From Candidatus Thioglobus sp. (GTDB lineage Bacteria; Pseudomonadota; Gammaproteobacteria; PS1; Pseudothioglobaceae): a stretch of 64,000 nt of DNA. Location: assembly GCA_029936515.1 (NCBI GenBank), contig JAPYSK010000003.1:1-64000 (forward strand). Reading direction: 5' to 3'. The notes under the pieces are model-generated. The model was not told the DNA's origin. It ran no database searches and saw nothing but the letters and a program-made list of their open reading frames with translations. Positions 1-10,015 of the stretch are shown here, one piece after another; positions within the stretch are counted from its first letter, which is position 1; each line of letters begins with the position of its first letter. The translations under genes and the position numbers were made by a program.

Positions 1-90
1 ACGTGGCTAAGAAACGAAAATGATGCACTCATTCTTGATAAAGCTAATATTGATAATGTAATTAATTTCCTTCAAGAACGTGGTGCTTAA
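1..90 (+). CDS. 3' end of an unidentified CDS (partial; ...TWLRNENDALILDKANIDNVINFLQERGA*)
   Basis: Open frame 1 from the window edge to TAA at 88-90; overlaps the 3' end of murD on the opposite strand. Too short to assign. Confidence 0.4.
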   Translation, partial: TWLRNENDALILDKANIDNVINFLQERGA

Positions 91-1366
91 AAACTTCACC
101 GCGTTCATTAAAATCAACAAACATATCAAAACTTGCACAACCAGGTGAAAGCAATATTGCCCCTTCTTTGGCAATAGCTTTTGATGAGATGACTGCTTGT
201 TTCATTGATTCAACAATACTTACAGGACAACCATTAATCTGCTGAGAAAACAATGTCCCAGACTCTCCAATCAAAATGACAGCATCAATTTTCTCACTTA
301 TTAATCGAAAAAGTTTTGAGTAGTCTTCTTTTTTTGCAATACCACCAGCAATTAAAATTATCGATTTGTATTTATCTGAAAGAGCCTCAATTGCTGTGAT
401 AGTAGAAATTGCATTGGTAGATTTTGAGTCATTAAAATAATCAACTCCTTCAAGATTTACGACCCATTCCAATCTATGCTGCAAGCCCTTAAAATCTATT
501 GCAGTTCTCACCATAGACTTAAGTGATAACCCTATTTGACTCCCAAGAGATAAAGCTGCGAGAATATTTTCCACATTATGTCGACCAACGACTATCAATT
601 CATCAGATGACATTAGAATATTTTTACCATGAAATAAATTATATGAGTTCGCATCCTTTTTAGCACTAAATTCACAATTAAATTCAGACTCATCTATAAC
701 ATAACAACTATCAGATTTAATTTTATTAACTAGAGGCTCATTCAAATTAACAGTATTAATTTCACAATAGGAATAAAGTGACAATTTAGACTTTATGTAG
801 TCGTTAAAATCAGGATATCTATCCAGATGGTCGGGAGTTATATTAGTGATTACCCCAGTTAATAAATTGAGATTATTTGTATAATCTAATTGGTAACTTG
901 AAATTTCAACAATATATAGATCTGCATCATCGTTTAAGCTCTCCATAACAGGTTTACCAATATTACCGCAGATAACAGCATGTTTCCCATCACTAAGAGC
1001 CATTTCACCTAATAATTGAGTTACAGTAGACTTCCCATTCGAACCTGAAATACCAACAATTGGTGCCTTTGCATAACGGCCAAATAGTTCGATATCACTA
1101 GTAACAGGAATGTCTTGTATACGAGACCAGGCAACAATCGCCTCATTTTCTGCAATTCCAGGACTAATTATAATTTCTGTAACGCCTTCCAAGAGTGACC
1201 TATTCCAATCACCTAGATGGCAATCTGAGAGTAAATTCTCTTGCTCACTTAAGTCAAGCATAGGTGGAGATAAGCGGGAATCAGCAATACGATAAGGAAT
1301 CTTATGTAACGAAAAAAAACGGGCTACTGACAAGCCGGTAATCCCTAAACCTAAAATAAGTTTCAT
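62..1366 (-). CDS. murD: UDP-N-acetylmuramoyl-L-alanine--D-glutamate ligase
   Basis: Mur ligase features: GISGSNGKSTV P-loop, ITPDHLDRY, NDSKSTN; length 434 aa. Confidence 0.95.
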   Translation of the reverse strand: MKLILGLGITGLSVARFFSLHKIPYRIADSRLSPPMLDLSEQENLLSDCHLGDWNRSLLEGVTEIIISPGIAENEAIVAWSRIQDIPVTSDIELFGRYAKAPIVGISGSNGKSTVTQLLGEMALSDGKHAVICGNIGKPVMESLNDDADLYIVEISSYQLDYTNNLNLLTGVITNITPDHLDRYPDFNDYIKSKLSLYSYCEINTVNLNEPLVNKIKSDSCYVIDESEFNCEFSAKKDANSYNLFHGKNILMSSDELIVVGRHNVENILAALSLGSQIGLSLKSMVRTAIDFKGLQHRLEWVVNLEGVDYFNDSKSTNAISTITAIEALSDKYKSIILIAGGIAKKEDYSKLFRLISEKIDAVILIGESGTLFSQQINGCPVSIVESMKQAVISSKAIAKEGAILLSPGCASFDMFVDFNERGEVFKHHVLEGN

Positions 1367-1428
1367 GAAAACCTTGTGTTTTCGATCAAAATTGACTATA
1401 TTTTACACTTTTACTTTACTTTAATATT

Positions 1429-2082
1429 ATGCCTACAAATGTTCAAACAACCTCAAGTTCGATTGTTATAAATCGTACATTGAGAAATACCTATCAACTT
1501 CTATCAGCAACGCTTCTTTTTAGTGGCTTGATGGCATACTTATCGATGTATCTTAAGTTGCCATACTTCGGTCTATTAATAACCTTAGGTGGCTACTTTG
1601 GTTTGTTATTTTTAGTGACAAAGCTTAGAAACTCAGGCGCAGGAATTCTTGCTGTTTTTGCACTCACTGGTTTCATGGGACTAACTCTAGGGCCTATTAT
1701 TGGAGCTTATACGACTGCTTTTTCTAATGGCACAGAGCTTGTTGCAATGGCAATGACAGGGACTGCAGCTATCTTTTTATCACTTTCTTTTTATGCACTC
1801 GTCTCACAAAAAGACTTTAGCTTTTTGTCTGGCTTCTTAACGGCTGGAATTGTAGTTGCATTTTTAGCAGGTATCGCTGCATATTTTTTCCAGATACCAA
1901 TTCTGTCGTTAACTGTTTCAGCTGCATTCATTTTATTAATGAGTGGTTTGATCTTGTATGAAACAAGCAGTATCATTCATGGTGGTGAAACAAACTACAT
2001 TATGGCAACGGTTACGCTATACATTTCTATTTATAACTTGTTCCTAAGCCTGCTTCACCTATTAGGTATAGGCAATGACTAG
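1429..2082 (+). CDS. Bax inhibitor-1/YccA family membrane protein
   Basis: Seven-TM hydrophobic pattern, GPIIGAYT and C-terminal YISIYNLFLSLLHLLG typical of the BI-1/YccA family. Confidence 0.9.
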   Translation: MPTNVQTTSSSIVINRTLRNTYQLLSATLLFSGLMAYLSMYLKLPYFGLLITLGGYFGLLFLVTKLRNSGAGILAVFALTGFMGLTLGPIIGAYTTAFSNGTELVAMAMTGTAAIFLSLSFYALVSQKDFSFLSGFLTAGIVVAFLAGIAAYFFQIPILSLTVSAAFILLMSGLILYETSSIIHGGETNYIMATVTLYISIYNLFLSLLHLLGIGND

Positions 2083-2618
2083 TGATCGATAGCGATGGAT
2101 ATCGCGCTAATGTTGGTATTGTAATTACTAATAAAAAGAAACAAATACTTCTAGCAAAGCGCTTTAAACAAGATGCATGGCAACTACCTCAGGGCGGAAT
2201 TGACCAAGGTGAAACTGAGTTAGAGGCTCTTTACAGGGAATTAGAGGAAGAAGTAGGACTAGACCCAACTCAGGTGAGTCTGCTTGCTAAAACTCCAAAA
2301 TGGCTTCGCTATGATTTACCTATGGAACACATTAGGCGTCTCCAAAAACCAACCTGCATTGGTCAGAAACAAGTTTGGTTTCTATTAATGCTTGATTCAA
2401 GTGATGATAATATCTCGCTTGATTCTCACCATAAAGCTGAGTTCGATGACTGGAAGTGGGTTGACTACTGGAGACCTGTTGACGAGGTGATTAATTTTAA
2501 AAGAGATGTCTATGAAGATATGCTTAAAGCATTAGCACCTATTCTTTTCGAAAATGAACACAGCATTCCAACGAAACTTTCTAGACCTCTTCAGTTTAGT
2601 GCAATCAAACTTTATTAA
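2082..2618 (+). CDS. rppH: RNA pyrophosphohydrolase (Nudix)
   Basis: GTG start overlapping the upstream stop; Nudix box GGIDQGETELEALYRELEEEVGL; IDSDGYRANVGI N-terminus. Confidence 0.95.
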   Translation: MIDSDGYRANVGIVITNKKKQILLAKRFKQDAWQLPQGGIDQGETELEALYRELEEEVGLDPTQVSLLAKTPKWLRYDLPMEHIRRLQKPTCIGQKQVWFLLMLDSSDDNISLDSHHKAEFDDWKWVDYWRPVDEVINFKRDVYEDMLKALAPILFENEHSIPTKLSRPLQFSAIKLY

Positions 2619-3276
2619 GAAAGCTTTTTTTTATAATCTTTACTGGTGTCATAATGTGGGCTTCAATAAGCTTCTGAGCTGCTTTCGTATCTCTTTCAAG
2701 TGCTAACACCATTAGTGCGACATGCTCGTTCTGATTTACTTGTAGAGTCTCAAAGTTAGTAACATTTTCTTTTAGCCAAAGATTTCGATATCGTGTAGAT
2801 TTTTCATACAATGATTGCCTTATCTGAAAAAGTCTTGGGGAATTACAACCAGATACCAATGCTTCATGAAATGAGAAATGGCGATTTTGCCATTCATCCA
2901 TGTCAATATTTTCAGATTTAGTATATTTAGCCAATCGATGCGAAGCTGCAATTATATTTGATTCCCAATAATCATCACCTTTTTGAATAGCCATTTCAAG
3001 ACATAGTCCCTCTATTTTTGCTCTTGCCTGATAAATATCAGTTAAGTCATTGATAGATATACCACTAACGTAAAAGCCTCTTTGATTTTCAGATACAACT
3101 AAATCTTTGGCAATTAATTGAGATAAAGCCTCACGCAACGGACTTGTACCCACATTGTATCGATCTTTTAAAGTTTTTATGTGTAACTTCTGTCTAGGTG
3201 AATATTCACCTTGAATAATGTCATTGGTTAATGAATCAAGTATCTGAGCGGCTGTGTTTTGCCTAGATTTTTTCAT
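2605..3276 (-). CDS. GntR-family (FCD/FadR subfamily) transcriptional regulator, probably CsiR/GlaR-like
   Basis: N-terminal winged HTH (KLHIKTLKDRYNVGTSPLREALSQLIAKDLV) plus FCD-type C-terminus; divergent from glaH/csiD. Confidence 0.85.
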   Translation of the reverse strand: MKKSRQNTAAQILDSLTNDIIQGEYSPRQKLHIKTLKDRYNVGTSPLREALSQLIAKDLVVSENQRGFYVSGISINDLTDIYQARAKIEGLCLEMAIQKGDDYWESNIIAASHRLAKYTKSENIDMDEWQNRHFSFHEALVSGCNSPRLFQIRQSLYEKSTRYRNLWLKENVTNFETLQVNQNEHVALMVLALERDTKAAQKLIEAHIMTPVKIIKKSFLNKV

Positions 3277-3340
3277 GTAATATTTTTTGTATATTTTTCA
3301 TAATTAATAAAAAGTTGATACGATAAAAAAATATTATAAT

Positions 3341-3369
3341 TTGAATTTTAGCATAAATGTAGTTATAAT
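3341..3369 (+). promoter_or_regulatory. Sigma70-type promoter for glaH: TTGAAT-17 bp-TATAAT
   Basis: -35 TTGAAT at 3341-3346, -10 TATAAT at 3364-3369, spacer exactly 17 bp. Confidence 0.6.
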
Positions 3370-3374
3370 TTAAT

Positions 3375-3386
3375 AATGTCGACATT
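3375..3386. promoter_or_regulatory. Perfect palindrome AATGTCGACATT, candidate operator for the adjacent GntR regulator
   Basis: 12-bp perfect inverted repeat straddling the predicted +1 of the glaH promoter, between divergent regulator and glaH. Confidence 0.5.
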
Positions 3387-3408
3387 TTAAAATTAAGATA
3401 TAAATATT

Positions 3409-4380
3409 ATGACAAAAACAATAAATAAAGGTAATGTCGGCTTTGTGACATGCTCTCACCCGACTAACAAAAGGCTTCAAATAGTTACACTTAGCAAAAC
3501 TACAGTAAATAACTTTACTGAGAAAATCTCTAATTTTGATGTTCAGTCAGTCGAATACAAGCCTTTTCTTAGGTTTTTTGTTGCAAATAGTCTCAACCAG
3601 GCAACAAAAAACTCTCTTGGTAATTATTTATTAAAAACAATCAAAGATCGTTCTAATGGCGCTGTGTTACTTGAATGTGAATCGACGGATGATGCATCAC
3701 TAAATGGTATTGATTTTATTGACTTTAATATTCTTCTATCAACGGCAGTTTCTCACCTTATTGGTGTTCCCAATCTTGATTCGATGTCCGGTAAATTTTA
3801 TGCAAGATTTAGTGTCAAAAATGATGACACCAGTGATAGTTATCTTCGCCAAGCCCATCGTAGAATGGAACTTCATAATGACGGCACCTACGTTAAAGAG
3901 CTTACTGATTGGGTGATCATGCATAAGATGCTTGAAGTTAATGTTGAGGGAGGTGATTCACTCTTACTTCATGTTGATGACTGGCAAGATTTAGATAAAT
4001 TTTATCAACACCCTTTAGCCAAAGAAAATCTACAATGGGGTTCACCCGCGAGTAAAAATATCGGCTATAAGACCTACCACTCTATTTTTCTTGACGAGGA
4101 GGTCGATGGTGAACCGCGAATGTCTTTCATTGATCAATTTGTAGAACCATTAACAATGGACCAGGGAATATATTTGTATGAAATGGGTGAGTCACTTGAA
4201 AGTGAATCTAACACCTTTAATATTAAATTACTAGAGGGTAGCATGTTGATTATCAATAACTATATTTGGTTGCATGGTAGAGATAAGTTTATTGCCCACA
4301 AAAATCTTCATCGAGAACTTCTCCGTCAGAGAGGTGTTTTTGTTGAAAATACTGGTTATGATGACAACAAAAATGTGTAA
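3409..4380 (+). CDS. glaH: Glutarate 2-hydroxylase (CsiD/GlaH, Fe(II)/2OG-dependent)
   Basis: Characteristic MELHNDGTYVKELTDWVIMHKM, GGDSLLLHVDDW, MSFIDQFVEP, WLHGRDKF..HRELLRQRG as in CsiD. Confidence 0.92.
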   Translation: MTKTINKGNVGFVTCSHPTNKRLQIVTLSKTTVNNFTEKISNFDVQSVEYKPFLRFFVANSLNQATKNSLGNYLLKTIKDRSNGAVLLECESTDDASLNGIDFIDFNILLSTAVSHLIGVPNLDSMSGKFYARFSVKNDDTSDSYLRQAHRRMELHNDGTYVKELTDWVIMHKMLEVNVEGGDSLLLHVDDWQDLDKFYQHPLAKENLQWGSPASKNIGYKTYHSIFLDEEVDGEPRMSFIDQFVEPLTMDQGIYLYEMGESLESESNTFNIKLLEGSMLIINNYIWLHGRDKFIAHKNLHRELLRQRGVFVENTGYDDNKNV

Positions 4381-4418
4381 CCTTTGTTACTATTTCTTTT
4401 AGTACCTCAAATATTCAA

Positions 4419-5621
4419 ATGTATGACTATATAGTTATTGGTGGCGGAATTATAGGAGTTTCAACCGCACTATCGCTTATTACAAAACAACCTGATAAAC
4501 GCATTCTACTAGTTGAGAAAGAAAAAACTTTTGCTCAACACCAAACTGGCCACAATAGCGGTGTCATTCATGCCGGTGTTTATTATCAACCTGGAAGCTT
4601 AAAGGCTAAATTTTGCCGTGAAGGCCTTAAAGAAACAATCAACTTCTGCTCCCTCCATCAAATCCCATATCAACAGTGCGGTAAATTACTAGTAGCAACA
4701 AATGATATAGAGTTAAATCGCATGAATGAGCTTTATGAAAGATGCAGAGCCAATGAAATTGAAGTCGAAATTTTAGATCAAAATCAACTAACTGAAATTG
4801 AACCAAACGTTCAAGGAATTGGGGCACTTTTAGTGAAATCTACTGGCATTGTAAACTATAAACTGATCACTAATAAAATGTCGGAGCAATATGAAGCCAT
4901 GGGTGGTGACTATCTACTTGATACTGAAATAGTTAATCTTAAGGAATATGAAGATAAGATAAAGATCATAACAAAAAATGAAACCTTTAACTCGAAATAT
5001 CTGATCTGCTGTGCAGGCTTAATGGCTGATCGAATAACAAACCTACTTAAAATCAAAATTGACTTTCAAATTGTACCATTTCGAGGTGAATACTTTAAAC
5101 TTCCTAGCGCTCATAATGACCTTGTTAAGCACCTCATCTATCCTATACCGGATCCAAATCTTCCGTTCCTTGGTGTTCACTTAACTAAGATGATTGATGG
5201 TAGCATAACCGTTGGCCCTAACGCTGTAGTTGGATTTAAACGAGAAGGTTATAGTAATATTAACTTCAGTCCAAAAGACACACTTCAAATGCTCTTATTC
5301 AAAGGGTTTCATAGAGTAATCAAGAATCATTTCAAATCTGGCTTAATTGAAATGAAAAACTCAATATTTAAGCGTGGCTACTTGAGACAAGTTCAAAAAT
5401 ACAGTCCATCAATCAATCTTAAAGATCTTCAGCCATACCCTGCAGGAATTCGTGCTCAGGCGGTCTTAAAAGACGGAACACTAATCCATGATTTTCTTTT
5501 TGCTGAAAGTAGACGCTCGATTCACGTATGTAACGCGCCCTCTCCAGCAGCAACCTCAGCTATACCAATTGGAAGATATATCACAGACAAAGCGACTGAA
5601 GCTTGTAATAAGTTAGACTAA
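4419..5621 (+). CDS. lhgO: L-2-hydroxyglutarate oxidase/dehydrogenase (FAD)
   Basis: GGGIIGVSTALSL FAD-binding motif, HQTGHNSGVIHAGVYYQPGSLKAKFCREG signature of LhgO; directly downstream of glaH. Confidence 0.93.
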   Translation: MYDYIVIGGGIIGVSTALSLITKQPDKRILLVEKEKTFAQHQTGHNSGVIHAGVYYQPGSLKAKFCREGLKETINFCSLHQIPYQQCGKLLVATNDIELNRMNELYERCRANEIEVEILDQNQLTEIEPNVQGIGALLVKSTGIVNYKLITNKMSEQYEAMGGDYLLDTEIVNLKEYEDKIKIITKNETFNSKYLICCAGLMADRITNLLKIKIDFQIVPFRGEYFKLPSAHNDLVKHLIYPIPDPNLPFLGVHLTKMIDGSITVGPNAVVGFKREGYSNINFSPKDTLQMLLFKGFHRVIKNHFKSGLIEMKNSIFKRGYLRQVQKYSPSINLKDLQPYPAGIRAQAVLKDGTLIHDFLFAESRRSIHVCNAPSPAATSAIPIGRYITDKATEACNKLD

Positions 5622-6334
5622 TTTAAGAAGAAACGCCTAATAGTCTCTGCAAACTGATTTGATTCAACACTATCAGAATTATTATTAAGTCCAACCAAAG
5701 CAGGGTCGACAAACTCTTTTGGAATAGTTACATCTCTTCGAGCAGTAAGAAGTGCTTTTATAAAATCAACCAAAAACTCTGGATGCGCCTGCATAGTCAG
5801 CACCTTGTCTTTGATATAGAAACCAGCATTTTCACAAAATTTAGACTTCGCATAGACGGTAGCGCCCTGGGGAGGTCGTAAAACTTGATCCTGGTGACAG
5901 ATGTTTAAGGTGACCTCCTCTGACAAATTAGACATGTAATCTGGCTTATTATTGACTTGATAGGTATGCAAACCTAAACCCCAACCTTTTTTTGATTTTT
6001 CAACGTGGCCACCGAGCGCCTGAGCAATCAATTGATGACCAAAACATACACCAAAAATTGGAAGGCTGGCCTTATAGATATCATTAATTAGTTGGGAAAC
6101 AGTTGGAATCCAAGAATGTTCTTCATAAACACCATGTGGAGAGCCGGTAACAATCCAGCCATCGCACTCAAGATGATCTTTAGGAAATTCGTCATCAAGA
6201 ATATTAAATGTTTTAAATTCAAATACTTGTTCTTCAGAGTTAATTAAAGCAATCAACATTTCTGCGTAGGTGCCATACTTACCTACTAAATCTTCAGAAG
6301 CCCTTCCTACTAACAGTATTCCTATTTTCATCAT
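5618..6334 (-). CDS. Class-I glutamine amidotransferase (GMP-synthase-like stand-alone domain)
   Basis: Nucleophile elbow GVCFGHQLIAQALGG and QAHPEF (His/Glu) triad; no synthetase domain. Confidence 0.85.
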   Translation of the reverse strand: MMKIGILLVGRASEDLVGKYGTYAEMLIALINSEEQVFEFKTFNILDDEFPKDHLECDGWIVTGSPHGVYEEHSWIPTVSQLINDIYKASLPIFGVCFGHQLIAQALGGHVEKSKKGWGLGLHTYQVNNKPDYMSNLSEEVTLNICHQDQVLRPPQGATVYAKSKFCENAGFYIKDKVLTMQAHPEFLVDFIKALLTARRDVTIPKEFVDPALVGLNNNSDSVESNQFAETIRRFFLN

Positions 6335-6354
6335 ATTCTTTGAGAGTTAAATTA

Positions 6355-7323
6355 TTACTTTTGTTTCATTTTTTGTTTAGCTCTAATCACTAGATAATCA
6401 TGGGCAATGGTAGCTGCAACTATAGCTGTAATTTCAGCATGATCATAGGCAGGAGCAACTTCAACAACGTCTGCACCAATAAAATTTAAACTAACTAAAC
6501 CTCGAATAATTCCCAAGGCCTGTGCAGATGTTAGGCCTCCTGAGACAGGTGTTCCAGTTCCAGGTGCATATGCCGGGTCAAGGCCATCTATATCAAATGT
6601 TAGGTAGGCAGGTCTATCTTTAACAACCTCAATTATTTTTTTAATCACTTTATTAACACCATTCTCATGAACCCATGGTGCATCAAGAATCGTTACACCT
6701 TTAGTATTGCTATTATGCGTTCTTATTCCAACCTGTATAGTGTGTTCAGTATCGATTAAATTCTCTTTTATTGCTCTAGAAAACATAGTTCCATGATCAA
6801 ACCTTCCGTCTTCATCAGGCCAAGTATCTGTGTGAGCGTCAAAATGAACAAGCGCAACTGGGCCATACTTATCCGCATGAGCTCTTAAAAGGGGATAGGT
6901 CACGAAATGATCGCCGCCAAAAGTTAGCATCTCTGCCCCAGAATCTAATATAGTTTTAGCATGAGTCTCAATTTGAGAGACAACATTGCCGTGAAATCCA
7001 TAATCCAGTTCACAGTCACCATAATCCGTTACCGCTAAAGTTTTAAAAGGGTCTATTCCGTCTGGAAAAGCTAATAATTCTGCAAGTTGAACTGAAGCCT
7101 CTCTTATTGCTTTAGGTCCAAACCTAGCGCCAGGACGGAAGCTTGTTGCAGCATCGAATGGAATACCACTTACAGCAATATCAACACCCCTTAGATCTTT
7201 CGTATATTTTCGCCTTAAAAAACTAAGGGCGCCACCATATGTCATTTCGTTGTCTCTACCATACAGACTTTTTTTAGTGAAAGCTTGGTCGGTCGTTATA
7301 TCTTCAAAGTCATCTGTACTCAT
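6355..7323 (-). CDS. speB: Agmatinase/guanidinobutyrase (ureohydrolase) family protein
   Basis: Ureohydrolase motifs GGDHFVTYPLLRA, HFDAHTDTW, FDIDGLDPAYAPGTGTP. Confidence 0.9.
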   Translation of the reverse strand: MSTDDFEDITTDQAFTKKSLYGRDNEMTYGGALSFLRRKYTKDLRGVDIAVSGIPFDAATSFRPGARFGPKAIREASVQLAELLAFPDGIDPFKTLAVTDYGDCELDYGFHGNVVSQIETHAKTILDSGAEMLTFGGDHFVTYPLLRAHADKYGPVALVHFDAHTDTWPDEDGRFDHGTMFSRAIKENLIDTEHTIQVGIRTHNSNTKGVTILDAPWVHENGVNKVIKKIIEVVKDRPAYLTFDIDGLDPAYAPGTGTPVSGGLTSAQALGIIRGLVSLNFIGADVVEVAPAYDHAEITAIVAATIAHDYLVIRAKQKMKQK

Positions 7324-7358
7324 TAATTTTCTCTATATTTTAAAAATATCATATCCTA

Positions 7359-8627
7359 TTATAATCTGTCCAGAAGCGCATAATAAAGCATGCCGAGTTT
7401 CATACTTGGATTTCGAAGAAACCTTCCGCCAGGAAAACTTTGCCTTGGAATCTTAGCCATGATATCAAAAGTCTCTCCATCACCAGTTATCTTCTCAGAA
7501 ACTATTTTGCCAGAATAGCTTGCTAGAGCAACGCCTTGACCAGAATAGCCTTGAGCTGATAGAACTTTATCTTGATGAAGCGTTGTAAAAAATGGAAGAC
7601 GGTTCATCGTTATCGCAAGCTTACCTCCCCAAGCATAGTCAATTTTTACACCCTTAAGAAATGGATAAATCTTTTCTAAAGGATTTCTAACTATTGGAAC
7701 AATATTACTCGATAGTTCTTGTGAATAATTTTCACCGCCCCCAAAGAGTAAGCGTTTATCTGCACTCAATCGAAAATAATTAATAACAAATCTAGAGTCA
7801 GCAAATGCAATATCTTTTGGATTAATTTTTTGAACCGTCTTATCATCTAAAGTCTTGGTAGCAACGATATAGTTGTTCATTGGTAGTATTTTTGAAGTTA
7901 AGTTTTTTTCAAGATTACCAAGATAACCATTACAAGCAAGCACTACTCGATCTGCCTTAATAGAGCCTTCTTTGGTTATTACCTTCACATGGTCGTCGTT
8001 TACCTTATAACTTATTGCAGGGCTATTTTCATAGATTTTTGCACCTGCTGAGATTGCAGCTTTTGCAATTCCAAGAGCATAATTAAGTGGATGACAGTGT
8101 GCCTCACCCTCGTCATAACTGCCTCCATAATAAGTATCAGAGCCAGACGTCTCTCTCATCTCGTTATCATCTAGATACTGGATATCGTGGTAATCATAAT
8201 GTTCATTCATATGCTCAACATAATGCTGAGACTCTGAGCAATATTTTTGCTTATGATTAGGGTGAGCGATGCCTTTTTTATAGTCACACTGAATTTGGTA
8301 TTTATCAATTAAATCCTTGGCATGGTATTTTGATTTCTCACCAATTCCCCACAAAACTTTAGCATAATCTACCCCTAAAGTTTTTTCTAAATAAAATTGA
8401 TCTCTACGCATTCCGCCTGAAACTTGGCCGCCGTTAGCTCCAGATGCTCCGGAGGCCAACTTATCGGACTCAATAAGGAGAACATTAACGCCCTCTTTTG
8501 CCAAATAAAGAGCAGTCGATAAGCCCGTATAACCCCCACCAATTATGCAAACATCAGCCTCGACATCACTAACAAGATTAGGTTGATCTGTCTCTATATT
8601 GCGACTAGCTTGATAATAAGATTGCAC
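7359..8627 (-). CDS. FAD-dependent oxidoreductase, gamma-glutamylputrescine oxidase (PuuB)-like
   Basis: DADVCIIGGGYTGLSTAL, SGASGANGGQVSGG, DAO fold, 422 aa; polyamine gene context. Confidence 0.85.
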   Translation of the reverse strand: MQSYYQASRNIETDQPNLVSDVEADVCIIGGGYTGLSTALYLAKEGVNVLLIESDKLASGASGANGGQVSGGMRRDQFYLEKTLGVDYAKVLWGIGEKSKYHAKDLIDKYQIQCDYKKGIAHPNHKQKYCSESQHYVEHMNEHYDYHDIQYLDDNEMRETSGSDTYYGGSYDEGEAHCHPLNYALGIAKAAISAGAKIYENSPAISYKVNDDHVKVITKEGSIKADRVVLACNGYLGNLEKNLTSKILPMNNYIVATKTLDDKTVQKINPKDIAFADSRFVINYFRLSADKRLLFGGGENYSQELSSNIVPIVRNPLEKIYPFLKGVKIDYAWGGKLAITMNRLPFFTTLHQDKVLSAQGYSGQGVALASYSGKIVSEKITGDGETFDIMAKIPRQSFPGGRFLRNPSMKLGMLYYALLDRL

Positions 8628-8641
8628 TCTAAGAATTAAAT

Positions 8642-10015
8642 CTACTTTATAGATTTAACAGTCAAATCAAGGCACTTCCAAACCTTATTGATTATTTCAT
8701 CTATATGTTCATTGTTACAAATTAAAGGTGGTGCAATAACCATCTTGTTAGCGATTGCTCTCATTACTAAGCCATTTTCGTAGCAATAATCACGGCATCT
8801 TCCAACAATCTCTTTACTGTTTTCAAATCGCCTACAGTTATCTTTATCTTTAACGATTTCAATGGCTGCAAGCATTCCAAGACTGCGAGCCTCTCCAACC
8901 AATTCATGATCTTCCAAAGCTTTCCACTTACTCGCTAGATAAGGAGCAGTATTGTTTTTAACTTGATGCAATATGTTAGTTTTTTCCATCAACTCTAGGT
9001 TAGCCACTGCAGCTGCCATACATGTTGGGTGCCCAGAATATGTATAGCCATGTGCAAACTCTTGTTTGGCAGAGACTAATACATCTACCAGTTCGTCACG
9101 AACAATAACACCGCCAACTGGCAGATAGCCAGAGGTTACACCTTTTGCAAAAGGCATCAAATCAGGTTCAAAATTAAAGTGGCCAGAACCAAACCATTCA
9201 CCAGTTCTTCCAAAGCCACAAATAACTTCATCAGCAACCAATAATATATTTCGCTCTTTACAGATTCTACTTATCTCTGGCCAATATGTTTTTGGAGGAA
9301 TAATAACCCCTCCAGCCCCTTGAATAGGTTCGGCAATAAATGCTGCAACGCGATCTTCTCCCAGTTCATCAATTTTATTAGCCAAACTTTGGGCTACTTT
9401 TAGTCCAAATTCATCTGCATCAATTTTTCCACCTGCCTCTACGCATGCGTCGTAATAGTAGGGTTGATCTACATGCTCAATATCTGGAATAGGTAGTCCT
9501 CCCTGTGCGTGCATAGCACTCATTCCTCCTAAACTAGCGCCTGCCATTGTAGATCCATGGTAAGCATTTTTTCGACTAATGATTACAGATTTAGAAGGCT
9601 TCCCTTTCGCAGCCCAGTAATGTCTTACTAGCCTAACAACTGTGTCAATTGCCTCCGAACCAGAACCTGTAAAGTAAACTTTATCCATGCCTGGTGGCGT
9701 TTTATCTGCAATCATTTCTGATAACTTAATCGCAGATGGATGGCTCGAACCAAAGAAATTATTATAGTAAACAAGTTCCTTCATTTGCTCATTCACTGCA
9801 TCAATAATTGACTTCTGTCCATAACCCATGTTTACACACCATAGACCTGACATGCTGTCTAATATTTTCTTACCATCATTGTCATATATATAAACACCAT
9901 CTGCACGACTAATGATATGAGTTGCTTCAGGGTTATTTATGTAACTTAAATCGCTAAATGATTGAATGAGATGCTTAGCATTTTTTTGTTGAAGAGCCGA
10001 AGTACTTATAGCCAT
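8642..10015 (-). CDS. Class-III aminotransferase, putrescine/diamine-pyruvate transaminase-like (SpuC-like)
   Basis: PLP class III motifs (FTGSGSEAIDTVVRL, LLVADEVICGFGRTGEWFG, PFAKGVTSGYLPVGG). Supplied ORF runs to 10153, but the ATG at 10015 is preceded by AAAGGA and gives the conserved N-terminus. Confidence 0.9.
   Translation of the reverse strand: MAISTSALQQKNAKHLIQSFSDLSYINNPEATHIISRADGVYIYDNDGKKILDSMSGLWCVNMGYGQKSIIDAVNEQMKELVYYNNFFGSSHPSAIKLSEMIADKTPPGMDKVYFTGSGSEAIDTVVRLVRHYWAAKGKPSKSVIISRKNAYHGSTMAGASLGGMSAMHAQGGLPIPDIEHVDQPYYYDACVEAGGKIDADEFGLKVAQSLANKIDELGEDRVAAFIAEPIQGAGGVIIPPKTYWPEISRICKERNILLVADEVICGFGRTGEWFGSGHFNFEPDLMPFAKGVTSGYLPVGGVIVRDELVDVLVSAKQEFAHGYTYSGHPTCMAAAVANLELMEKTNILHQVKNNTAPYLASKWKALEDHELVGEARSLGMLAAIEIVKDKDNCRRFENSKEIVGRCRDYCYENGLVMRAIANKMVIAPPLICNNEHIDEIINKVWKCLDLTVKSIK

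Noticed and set aside
1110-1295. 61-aa ORF antisense to murD
   Set aside because: Shadow ORF in a well-supported coding region; no motif or ribosome site.
5618-6334. GMP synthase (guaA)
   Set aside because: Only the glutaminase domain is present; the ATP pyrophosphatase domain is missing and the context is polyamine catabolism.
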